Source: an uncultured Erysipelotrichaceae bacterium (GTDB lineage: Bacteria; Bacillota_I; Bacilli_A; Erysipelotrichales; Erysipelotrichaceae). Taken from it: DNA of 43,888 nt. The notes under the pieces are model-generated. The model saw only the letters and a list, made by a program, of their open reading frames with translations, was not told the DNA's origin and did no database searches. The stretch lies in NCBI GenBank assembly GCA_946537835.1, contig CAMNGB010000003.1, forward strand, positions 1 to 43,888, written 5' to 3'. The position numbers and the translations under genes are program-made. Below are positions 20,621-30,100 of this stretch, in pieces. The first letter of the stretch is position 1, and every line of letters starts with the position of its first letter.

Positions 20621-21070
20621 AACTCCTAACTAATACAGATTGATGCAAATCTAATTTTAAAGGTGAGAGAGTGGAAAATCCATAGTTAAAATGTTGATAA
20701 CTTTTTTATCCACATAGGCATAAATATGCAGAAAGCGCGAAAAATAAAGGCATATCTGACTTTTCCACAATTATCAACAACTTTTCAAAGTGGAAAAAAT
20801 GTGGATTGTTTATCCACTTGTTGAAAAGTCGGAAAATTGTTGAAAACATGAAAATGAAAAGATGTAACAAACAGTTTATAAACAGTCGGAAAAGCTGTAA
20901 ATTAAAGGATATTTTCACTTTTCAACAGTTTTCAACAATTGTGGAAAACACATATTTATTCATTGTGAATAAAGAGTGGAAAAAGGTATTCTGCATGTGA
21001 AAAATTAACATGTGAAAAAGGGCAGTTTTTCAACAAAAACAGATACTGTTATTTTTTTCCACAATCATAT
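20621..21070. other. oriC: oriC (upstream DnaA-box cluster and AT-rich region)
   Basis: TTATCCACA (20706-20714), TTTTCCACA (20761-20769), TTATCAACA (20771-20779), TGTGGATTG (20800-20808), TTATCCACT (20810-20818), TGTGGAAAA (20940-20948), TGTGAATAA (20964-20972), TTTTCCACA (about 21055-21063), adjacent to dnaA. Confidence 0.93.
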
Positions 21071-21142
21071 TATCCGATACTGTATTTCCGGCTTCCGGAT
21101 CCGGAGATGATTCCGCATTTTCAGATGTCTCACCAACAGAAA

Positions 21143-21173
21143 AAAAACTGCATACTTTCATATGCAGTTCAGG
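21143..21173 (-). terminator. jag operon terminator facing oriC
   Basis: Minus strand AACTGCATATGAAAGTATGCAGTTTTTTTT. Confidence 0.85.
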
Positions 21174-21179
21174 AAATGA

Positions 21180-21806
21180 TTATTCAGCTTCTGCCGGGCT
21201 GTCACTGACATAGCGGATGCATACGTGACGGGCTGCAGCTTCACCTTCGGATTCGGTCCGGATGTTGTGCCATTCATTCAGAGTCTTGTGAATGATCTTT
21301 CTTTCATCATTCGGCATCGGATCGAGTTCGACATCGATCTTTGATCTCTGAACCTGCTTGGCAATTCTCTTAGCCATTGCCCGCAGCTTGGCATAACGGT
21401 CTTCCTTATAATGGTTGATGTCAATGAGGACATCGATTCTCTTCTTGAATTCGGAATTGACGGCAGCTCTGACAACCGTATTGAATGCGGCCAGAGTCTT
21501 GCCCATCTTGCCGATCAGAACGGCATTGTTGTCGGCATTGAGGTTGACAATGAAACTGTCTCTTTTTTCTTCAATGGCAACTTCGATATCCTGGTCAATG
21601 CTGGTAAAGAAGTTTCCGAGATAATCAAACAGGAATTCCTTGACATCATCCATGCAGAAGACATCGGCGCTTACGGATTTGCCGATACCGAGCAGTCCTT
21701 CTTTTTCTTCCGTGACAGTATACTGAAGATCTTCAACGGCAACGCCCTTGTCGGCAGCGGCGATTTCCAGCAGTTCTTCCAGTGTTTTTGCTGTATAGTT
21801 TTTCAT
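21180..21806 (-). CDS. jag: RNA-binding protein Jag/KhpB (Jag_N, KH, R3H)
   Basis: 208 aa; MKNYTAKTLEELLEIAA...GLLGIG, KH-like and R3H (RKIIHKTLNEWHNIRTESEGEAAARHVCI). Confidence 0.93.
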   Translation of the reverse strand: MKNYTAKTLEELLEIAAADKGVAVEDLQYTVTEEKEGLLGIGKSVSADVFCMDDVKEFLFDYLGNFFTSIDQDIEVAIEEKRDSFIVNLNADNNAVLIGKMGKTLAAFNTVVRAAVNSEFKKRIDVLIDINHYKEDRYAKLRAMAKRIAKQVQRSKIDVELDPMPNDERKIIHKTLNEWHNIRTESEGEAAARHVCIRYVSDSPAEAE

Positions 21807-21812
21807 CTGTAA

Positions 21813-22757
21813 TTACCTTCTTCCTTTACTGTTAGCAGCCTGTTTTTTGTCGATAATATTCTGAACGATCAGAGTTTTGGCAATTGTGACAAGAGAGTTG
21901 ATAGCCCAGTAAAGGGACATGGCAGACGGCCACATCAGACCGAAGATCAGGATCATGCCTACCATGTAATACTGCATCATCTGATTCTGAGTGCTTGGCT
22001 CAGCCGGCTTGCGGTGATGTTTTGCGGCTTCTTCTTCAGCTTTCTTCCTCTGGATCATCTGCGGCAGTTTCATTGACAGGAACTGGCATGCGCCCATGAA
22101 CAGGAACAGAAGCAGGTATGAGAGACCGGACATATCACCGTTGAGAAGCACTTTCATGCCGTTCAGCGGTGTTGTCTGCAGGTTCATGCCCAGGAATGTA
22201 CCGGACTGTACAGCCCAGGAACGATGAACGGACATATACATTGCCATGATGACAGGGAACTGCAGGAATGTTACAAGAATCGTACTGAGCGGATTGATGT
22301 CGTATTTCTTATAGAGTGCCTGGGTTTCCTGTGCCATGCGCATCTTGGATGCTTCATCATCACGGCCTTCGTATTTTCTCTGAATACGCTCCATTTCCGG
22401 CTGGATCAGCTGCATCTGCTGGGTGGCAATCGAAGATTTCAGAGTCAGGGCAGCAAGAATACCGTTGACGGTAATGGTTACGACTGCGATAGCGCCGCCG
22501 ACGGAAATCGTCGGAGCCAGATGATTGATCAGCCATGACAGCGGATATACAAACAGTGCCATAAACCAGTTTTCATTTGCGAATACTTCAGCAAAACTGG
22601 TGCGGAAGGTAAATTCAGAACCGGGGACCGCTTCATTTGCAATGTAGATGACATGGTTGTTTTCATCCATCGGGACACGGCAGCCTGTCAGAAATACCGC
22701 AACGAGAACAAGAGCTGACAAAGTCAGCAGTTTCTTTGTGCGTGGGGTAAGCTTCAT
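21813..22757 (-). CDS. yidC: membrane protein insertase YidC/OxaA
   Basis: 314 aa; lipoprotein-type signal LVAVFLTGC, IQRKYEGRDDEASKMRMAQETQALYKKYDINPLSTILVTFLQFPVIMAMY. Confidence 0.95.
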   Translation of the reverse strand: MKLTPRTKKLLTLSALVLVAVFLTGCRVPMDENNHVIYIANEAVPGSEFTFRTSFAEVFANENWFMALFVYPLSWLINHLAPTISVGGAIAVVTITVNGILAALTLKSSIATQQMQLIQPEMERIQRKYEGRDDEASKMRMAQETQALYKKYDINPLSTILVTFLQFPVIMAMYMSVHRSWAVQSGTFLGMNLQTTPLNGMKVLLNGDMSGLSYLLLFLFMGACQFLSMKLPQMIQRKKAEEEAAKHHRKPAEPSTQNQMMQYYMVGMILIFGLMWPSAMSLYWAINSLVTIAKTLIVQNIIDKKQAANSKGRR

Positions 22758-22782
22758 AAAGTCTCCTTATTTTATATAACTA

Positions 22783-23112
22783 TTACATTGTAGCTTTACG
22801 GAGCAGTTTTTCCAAGTTATTTTTATTGGATTCAAAATCGTGCTCCTTAAAGCCGAATCGGACGATCAGAATGCAGTCATACGGGAAATTATCAAAACCG
22901 ATCAGGTCCTGACACATCATGCGGACCTGACGCTTGATCAGATTTCTCTGAACGGCATTGCCGATCTTCCGGGAAAGGGTAATTCCGACTCTGGCCTGAT
23001 CTTCCGACTTCGGCAGAAGATACATCACAAAGGAATGATTTGCCGACTTTTTCCCGGTATTGATCAGTTTCTGGAATTCCTGTTTCTTTTTTACTCGGTT
23101 TATCTTTTTCAT
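22783..23112 (-). CDS. rnpA: ribonuclease P protein component
   Basis: MKKINRVKKKQEFQKLINTGKK...RVGITLSRKIGNAVQRNLIKRQVR. The 173 aa track ORF is over-extended through antisense-frame rpmH; start set at 23112. Confidence 0.95.
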   Translation of the reverse strand: MKKINRVKKKQEFQKLINTGKKSANHSFVMYLLPKSEDQARVGITLSRKIGNAVQRNLIKRQVRMMCQDLIGFDNFPYDCILIVRFGFKEHDFESNKNNLEKLLRKATM

Positions 23113-23114
23113 AA

Positions 23115-23144
23115 GCCTTAAAAAAAACCACCTGTCGGTGGCTC
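23115..23144 (-). terminator. intrinsic terminator between rpmH and rnpA
   Basis: Minus strand GCCACCGACAGGTGGTTTTTTTT. Confidence 0.85.
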
Positions 23145-23279
23145 TTAAGCAGATAATACCTTTCTGCCCTTGGCACGGCGTCTGGCCAGGACCTTGCGTC
23201 CGCCCACAGTAGCCATACGGGCTCTGAAGCCATGAGTAGACTTGGTCTTTTTCTTGCTTGGCTGGTATGTTCTCTTCAT
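23145..23279 (-). CDS. rpmH: 50S ribosomal protein L34
   Basis: Manual translation [44 protein letters not shown] (44 aa; below the ORF-track length cutoff); SD GGAGGT. Confidence 0.97.
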   Translation of the reverse strand: MKRTYQPSKKKTKSTHGFRARMATVGGRKVLARRRAKGRKVLSA

Positions 23280-23424
23280 TACTACCACCTCCACATTTAT
23301 ACATTAAGAAAACAACGCGTGTTAATAGTAAAGGGAATCAATAAAAAAGTCAATAAATAACGTAAAAAAGGCATTATTAAATACTTTATGTGCTACATTA
23401 TTTGTTGTTACGGAAGGATAAACC

Positions 23425-24651
23425 ATGAATAAAAAACTACGGTATATCATGACGATGATTGCAGTATGCGGACTGGTAGGGTGTTCCATCGGTGTATGCC
23501 TGGGAACATCGGGACTGTTCTATAATGCCGTCAGCGCCGATCTCGGCATTTCCAAAGGATCGATTTCTTCAACATATACAATTACAGCCATGGCATCCGC
23601 ATTCTCCGGCCTGTTCATCAGCCGGATACTGCGAAACGAAAAAAATCTGAAGCCGCTGATCATTGCCGGTGTATTCCTGGCAGTCGGCGGCACGGTACTG
23701 ATGGCATTCTCAAATCATCTGTTCATGCTGTATGCATGCAGCGTGATCAGAGGGGCAGGGGCAGGACTTCTCAGCTTTGTTCTGGCAACAGCCGTCATCA
23801 ACCAGTGGTTTCTTGAAAAGAACGGCGTCATGGTCAGCGTTGCCATGTCCTTCAGCGGCCTGCCCGGTGTCCTTCTTTCGGGAATGTTTACCGGTATCAT
23901 CGACAGCAGGGGATGGCGGACAGGATATCTGGCCGTCGCTGCCGTCATGATTGTCTTCTGTCTTCCGGCTCTGCTGTATCCGATCAGACTGAAACCGTCC
24001 ATGGTCAACATGGAGCCGTACGGATATGAAGCATATATTAAATATAAGGAAGAACATCCCGACAAGGCAGTAGTCATTCAGAGCAGTGAACACATTGATC
24101 ATCACAGTGCAGAAATCGTTCTGACACTATTGATGACAATCATGGTCTATATCATTGCCGGTCTGATGCAGCATCTGCCGTCCCTGGCCGCATCGATCGG
24201 ACTTTCTGCCGCTTCCGGGGCCCTGATGGTATCCTTTGCCAGCGCCGCAAATATCGTATCAAAGCTTCTGTACGGTGCTGTCAATGAAAAGGCCGGACCG
24301 TTTAAGACATCCGGCGCCTACGCGCTGATCAGTGCTGCAGCCATGGCGGTCATGCTGACGGTACATCAGCCGCTGGTCATGGCCGTATCATCGTTTGTCT
24401 TCGGATTTACCTTTGCCAACAGTTCTACGGCAATCTCAATCATTGTCAGAAAAGTATTCGGCATGGAACAGTATACCCGGATCTATCCGCTGATGTCCTT
24501 TGCCGGATCCAGTGCCAATGCCTTCAGTGTCGGTCTGCTCGGCTTTATGTATGACCTGACCGGAACCTATGCGACGGTACTGCTGATGTGCATCGGCATG
24601 CAGGCAATTGTCCTGCTGTGTACAGCCCGGCTTTCAAAATATGCAAAATAA
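23425..24651 (+). CDS. MFS transporter
   Basis: 408 aa, 12 predicted hydrophobic segments, MFS-like pattern. Confidence 0.85.
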   Translation: MNKKLRYIMTMIAVCGLVGCSIGVCLGTSGLFYNAVSADLGISKGSISSTYTITAMASAFSGLFISRILRNEKNLKPLIIAGVFLAVGGTVLMAFSNHLFMLYACSVIRGAGAGLLSFVLATAVINQWFLEKNGVMVSVAMSFSGLPGVLLSGMFTGIIDSRGWRTGYLAVAAVMIVFCLPALLYPIRLKPSMVNMEPYGYEAYIKYKEEHPDKAVVIQSSEHIDHHSAEIVLTLLMTIMVYIIAGLMQHLPSLAASIGLSAASGALMVSFASAANIVSKLLYGAVNEKAGPFKTSGAYALISAAAMAVMLTVHQPLVMAVSSFVFGFTFANSSTAISIIVRKVFGMEQYTRIYPLMSFAGSSANAFSVGLLGFMYDLTGTYATVLLMCIGMQAIVLLCTARLSKYAK

Positions 24652-24684
24652 AAAAAATAATCAGGCGGTCTGCCTGATTATTTC
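24651..24684. terminator. bidirectional terminator between MFS and vanY-like genes
   Basis: AAAAAAATAATCAGGCGGTCTGCCTGATTATTTC hairpin. Confidence 0.85.
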
Positions 24685-25538
24685 ATTGTCTTGAAATATT
24701 CTTCAAAGGTGAGATTCGGATCGATTTCATACATGGCATTGGCAACGTCTCTTCCGACATAGCGGTAATGCCAGGGCTGATAGCTGTAGGAAGTGATTTC
24801 TTCCTTTCCTTCCGGATATCTCATAATGAAGCCGTATTCATGGGCGTGCTGTTTCAGCCACTGTCCGGCCGGTGATTCCGCAAATGCCGTTGTTGTGGCA
24901 GTGCCGTCGTCCTTGTCGCTGAAATCTACCGCAAGACCTGTCTGATGTTCACTGAATCCCGGTTTCGGTGTTATCTTCAGTGCTTCTGCCTCGCCGACCA
25001 TGGCAACACGGTCGGAGAAGTAATCGCCCTGGGTATCGAAGGAAATATAACCTGCTGTCAGAATCAGCTGGGCACCGTCTTCATTGGCGGCGTTGATCAT
25101 TTCCTTCAGATCGCCGGCTGCGGCTGCTCTGACCTGAATCACTTCACCGGTACTGCTGACATAAGGTGATTCGAGATCTGTCGGCACATAATCAGCCGGA
25201 ACGGAATGGGTCGGATCGACGAAGAATGTAATGCTGTTGATATCAGTCAGTTCTGCCGGCAGCGGATTGGATGTTTCGGTGACGGTTGTCTCCGGAGCAG
25301 GTGCAGCTGCGGCTGCCCACTGCGGATTGGCATGAACCAGCAGGGCAAATACAAGAAGCACACAGTTAAAAGCCAGCAGCGCCAGCAGAATGCTGTTCAG
25401 GGAGAATTTCCCGGAAGGCTGCAGCTTTCTCTGAGCGGCCGTATTCAGCAGATTGACATCGATTCTTTCGCCCGTTGCCGTCAAGTCAAGCATCGGATCG
25501 TAATCGGCAGTTGTATTTCTGGTCTTGTCGTTTGTCAT
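24678..25538 (-). CDS. membrane-anchored D-alanyl-D-alanine carboxypeptidase, VanY family (M15B)
   Basis: SEHQTGLAVDFSDKDDG and YQPWHYRYVG zinc/catalytic motifs; N-terminal TM. Likely start MTNDKTRNTT at 25538 rather than 25601. Confidence 0.9.
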   Translation of the reverse strand: MTNDKTRNTTADYDPMLDLTATGERIDVNLLNTAAQRKLQPSGKFSLNSILLALLAFNCVLLVFALLVHANPQWAAAAAPAPETTVTETSNPLPAELTDINSITFFVDPTHSVPADYVPTDLESPYVSSTGEVIQVRAAAAGDLKEMINAANEDGAQLILTAGYISFDTQGDYFSDRVAMVGEAEALKITPKPGFSEHQTGLAVDFSDKDDGTATTTAFAESPAGQWLKQHAHEYGFIMRYPEGKEEITSYSYQPWHYRYVGRDVANAMYEIDPNLTFEEYFKTMK

Positions 25539-25647
25539 AATGATTACCTGATACAGGAAACATTCTATCACAAACATGCAAATTATGAACAATGATAACA
25601 ACTGAAGTAATGTATAATACCATTGCCATGAAAAGGAGAATCAGAAT

Positions 25648-26484
25648 ATGAATATCCTGAATTTTGTACTTTATATTATTATGTTCTACAGCATTTACAG
25701 ACTGTTTACTGCCAGCCGGCAGAACGGAAAGGGCAGACAGCTCGTCAATATTGTGGGAAATATCAATCACAGAGATGAATTCTTTGAACAGATCAATGAT
25801 ATGATTTCCACCTGCAATGATCCGGTCTATGAAAACAAGGCAAGGGTCATCAAACTGTGGGGACAGTCCTATCATCATGAATATGAAGATTTTGCCAGAA
25901 CGGCAGAAGAGCTGAATATTGACAACCTGATCAGAACCAATAAGAACGGCGCTGTCAATATCAGTGAAAATGAAGATTCCTTCTTCTATATTTATATGGG
26001 CATTCCGAATCTGCTCTATGGCAATGATGCCCTGGACTGTGTAAATGTTCTGAAGGAAAAGATCACACCGTACAATGACAGGCTGTCAGATCAGATCGTC
26101 TGCCGGCTCGGTCAGGCATGCAGTGATTTCTGCGAGAAGAAAAACGACAGGGGCACAGGATTCTTCCGGAAGCTCCTGGATGGTGACTACGGTGAATTCA
26201 GATATTCCAAGAGCCTGATCGGACTGTACAAGATGATTTCCAATGCCATGCTGGCAAAATACTATGAGGAAGAAGGCACACTGGCGGAACATGAAGAACT
26301 GAATGATCTTCTGAAGCAGTTTGCCGATACCGGACTCGGCAAGAGATGGCTGAAGGCCATTGATCTCAAGGTGGAAACAGAAGAAGAATCTGAAGATGCC
26401 GAAGTCATCGATATGAACGAAGAACCGGAAAAACCGGAAGAAACGGAAACTCCGGCAGAAGAAACAAAGGAAGAACAGGAATGA
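25648..26484 (+). CDS. hypothetical membrane-anchored protein with acidic C-terminal tail
   Basis: 278 aa; N-terminal TM, soluble alpha-helical body, EEPEKPEETETPAEETKEEQE tail; overlaps pth start. Confidence 0.75.
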   Translation: MNILNFVLYIIMFYSIYRLFTASRQNGKGRQLVNIVGNINHRDEFFEQINDMISTCNDPVYENKARVIKLWGQSYHHEYEDFARTAEELNIDNLIRTNKNGAVNISENEDSFFYIYMGIPNLLYGNDALDCVNVLKEKITPYNDRLSDQIVCRLGQACSDFCEKKNDRGTGFFRKLLDGDYGEFRYSKSLIGLYKMISNAMLAKYYEEEGTLAEHEELNDLLKQFADTGLGKRWLKAIDLKVETEEESEDAEVIDMNEEPEKPEETETPAEETKEEQE

Positions 26485-27080
26485 AGCTGATTGCAGGACT
26501 CGGAAACCCCGGAAAGGAATATGCCGAAACCAGACATAACAGCGGCTATATGGCCATTGACCGTCTGGCCCAAAAAGCCGGAGTTTCCATCACAACCGAA
26601 AAATGGAATGCCCTGACGGCTGTCTGCCGGATCGAAGGGCAGGCAGTGCTGCTGATGAAGCCGCTGACCTATATGAACAATTCCGGCAGTGCCGTATCCC
26701 AGGCTGTCAGTTTCTACAAGATCGAACCGGAAGATATTCTGATCCTGCATGATGACATGGATCTGCCGACCGGTTCCGTACGGATCCGCAAAAAGGGCAG
26801 CAGCGGCGGCCAGAAGGGGATGAAATCCATTCTTCAGTGCCTCGGCACCGACGATATTGCCAGAATACGGATCGGTGTCGGTCACTCCCGGCACGGCGAG
26901 CATGATCTGGTGCCGGACTGGGTGCTTTCGCCGATACCGAAGGCGGAACGGCAGGTATTCGAAGAAGCCATTGTCGATGCGGCAGAAGCGGCATATGCAT
27001 GGGTATATGATGACATGAACAACGTCATGTCAAAATACAATATCAAGATCAAGGAAAGCGGGGAGAAACCATCACTCTGA
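26481..27080 (+). CDS. pth: peptidyl-tRNA hydrolase
   Basis: 199 aa; MKLIAGLGNPGKEYAETRHNSGYMAID, LLMKPLTYMNNSG, HDDMDLPTG. Confidence 0.97.
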   Translation: MKLIAGLGNPGKEYAETRHNSGYMAIDRLAQKAGVSITTEKWNALTAVCRIEGQAVLLMKPLTYMNNSGSAVSQAVSFYKIEPEDILILHDDMDLPTGSVRIRKKGSSGGQKGMKSILQCLGTDDIARIRIGVGHSRHGEHDLVPDWVLSPIPKAERQVFEEAIVDAAEAAYAWVYDDMNNVMSKYNIKIKESGEKPSL

Positions 27081-27142
27081 GCAGTACGGGAATCCCGGCA
27101 TGGCTGCACGGTGAACTGGCAGACAATCCGGCCGTCAGAGCG

Positions 27143-30100
27143 ATGACAGGCAGCAGAAACATCGGACTGTCTTCACTGATATCGGAAGCTCTGATCATCG
27201 CCGAATCCTACCGCCGGAAACCGCGGTCCATGCTGGTTATCAAACAGAACCTTTATAACGCACAGCGCCTTTACGACAGGCTTTCAACCCTCCTGCCGGA
27301 AAGTGAATGTGCGCTTTTCGGCGCGGATGAGTCACTGCGCGTAGAGGCAATAGCCTCCTCGCCGCAGATGACGGCAGTCAAGGTAGAGACAATGTCATCC
27401 CTGCTCAGAAATCCGCACCAGGTCATTGTGACCTGTCCTTCGGCTCTGCTGCGGTTTCTGCCGTTCCCGGATGATTTCCGAAAGGGCTGCATTTCCCTGC
27501 AGACCGGTGCGGAAATGGATATGTATGAACTGCGCAGAAAGCTGCAGGCAGGAGGATATCAGGAAACGGCTCATATCGATCAGCCGCTGTGCTATGCCAG
27601 CCGCGGCGGCATTGTCGATGTCTTTTCCATCAATTATCCGCATCCTCTCCGTGTTGAATTCTTCGATACCGAGATCGAATCGATCCGTTTCTTTGATGTC
27701 GCTACCCAGAAAACAATTGAAACCATTGATGCGGCAGAAATCGTTCCCGCCAGCGATGTGCTTTTCAGTGATGAACAGATTGCAGAAATCAGAGAAAAGG
27801 CGGAAACCATCCTGACGAAGGAAAACAATTCCATCCTTTCCGAGAACACGGAGAGTGATCTGGTACTGATGGAAAGCCATATCTTTGAAAAGCGCATGTA
27901 TCCGTATATGGCTCTGACGGAAAGCAGTGCCGGCATCTGGGATTACATGGATCAGCCGCAGATCATCTATTCCGATGAACAGCTGATCAGAGAAGCCATC
28001 AAAACATTCACCGAAGAAACCATCTCCTATGTGCAGGAAATGGTACAGGAAGGAAAAATGCTGCCGAGATATACACTCTGGCATGATTTTGAGAGAGTCC
28101 TGCAGCCATATAAAAAAGTGAAGGAAGATCCGTTTGCCGACAATACTTCCGGCATCGAGGAAGTGCATCTGCCGTCCGATACCCTGGATATGAGGCTGAA
28201 GCTGATCGACAGAAGCGAACGCAATGTACTGGTTCTGCCGGAAAAGGAAATGATGCGGACCATCGATGCCTGCATTGAAAACAGGATCGAATATACGATT
28301 CTTTCCGAAGATGATGAAGTGAAGGAAGGAATCAGCCTGTATTACGGCGAACTGATGCAGGGCTTTCATATTCCGGCCCGGAATTTCCATGTCTATACTG
28401 CTTCCGAACTGTTTGAAATCAGAAGACACAGCGGCCGCTATGAAAACAAGTTCCGCAGTGCCGAGATCATTCACAGCTTCAATGAACTGGAACCGGGAGA
28501 CTATATCGTTCATGCCCAGTACGGTGTCGGTCAGTATGTCGGCATTGAAACCAGAACGATCAATCAGATCAAAAGGGATTTTCTGAAGATCGTATACCGC
28601 GGCAATGCCGAACTGCTCGTTCCCCTGGAACAGTTCCGTCTGGTACGTAAATTCGTATCCCGGGAAGGGGTTGTTCCGCGGCTCAACAAGCTCGGCTCCG
28701 GTGACTGGGAGAAGACAAGAAAGAAACTGCAGGACAATGTCGCCGACATTGCCGACAGACTGCTTTCCCTGTATGCAAACCGTGAACAGCATATCGGCTT
28801 TGCCTTTTCTCCGGATACGGAAATGAACCGGAAGTTTGAAGCAGCGTTCCCGCATGAACTGACGGAAGATCAGAAAAAGGCTGTCGAAGATATCAAGAAG
28901 GATATGGAGAGCGACAAGCCGATGGACCGCCTGGTCTGCGGCGATGTCGGCTTCGGCAAGACGGAAGTTTCGGTCATTGCCTCCTTCAAGGCCGTCAGTG
29001 ACGGCAAGCAGGTTGCCGTTCTCTGTCCGACGACGATTCTTTCTTCCCAGCATTACAAGACATTCTGTGACCGCTATAAAGGCTATGCTGTCAATATTAA
29101 GGTGCTGAACCGCTTTGTGCCGCCGGCTGAACAGAAACAGATTCTGAAACAGGTGAAGGAAGGAAAGGTGGATATCCTGATCGGAACCCACCGTCTGCTT
29201 TCAAAAGATGTGAAATTCAGCGATCTCGGACTGCTGATTGTCGATGAGGAACAGCGGTTCGGGGTTGAACATAAGGAAAGAATCAAGGAACTGAAGAACG
29301 GCATTGACGTTCTGTCCCTCAGTGCCACGCCGATTCCCCGCACCCTGCAGATGAGCCTGGTCGGCATCCGTTCCCTGTCCCAGCTGGAAACACCGCCGAT
29401 GAACCGCTACAGTGTCCAGACATATGTTGTGGAAAAGAAACCGGGACTGGTGATCGATGCCATTCAGAAGGAACTGGCAAGAGACGGACAGGTGTTCTAT
29501 GTCTACAACAATATTGAAAGGATCTACAATGTTGCCCGCACCCTGCAGACAGAACTGCCGGAGGCAAGGATCGGCATTGTGCACGGCAAAATGGACCGCA
29601 GCGACATCGAAGATACGATGCTGAAGGTGACAGCCCATGAACTGGATGTGCTGGTCTGTACAACGATCGTGGAAAACGGCATCGACATACCCAATGTCAA
29701 TACAATTCTGATCGACAATGCCCAGGATTTCGGTCTGGCCCAGATTTATCAGATCAAGGGAAGAGTCGGCCGCAGCGACCGTATCGCCTATGCCTATCTT
29801 CTGGTTCCGCCGCGCCGGCAGCTGAGTGAAGTTGCCCAGAAGCGTCTGCAGGCGGTCAAGGAATTTGCCAGACTCGGCAGCGGCTATAAGATTGCCATGC
29901 GGGATCTGACGATCCGCGGTGCCGGAGATCTGCTGGGACCGGATCAGTCGGGCTTCATTGATACCGTCGGCATTGACATGTATATCGAAATGCTGGAGGA
30001 AGCAATCGAATCAAAGAGAACCGGCAGGCCGCTGGTCATGGATCTGCCCGAACCGAAGGTCAATGTCCAGAAGACCAGCTATATTCCGGCCGGCTTTACC

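Noticed and set aside
23113-23304. N-terminal extension of the rnpA track ORF
   Set aside because: Out-of-frame translation across rpmH; conserved RnpA begins at MKKINRVKKKQEF.
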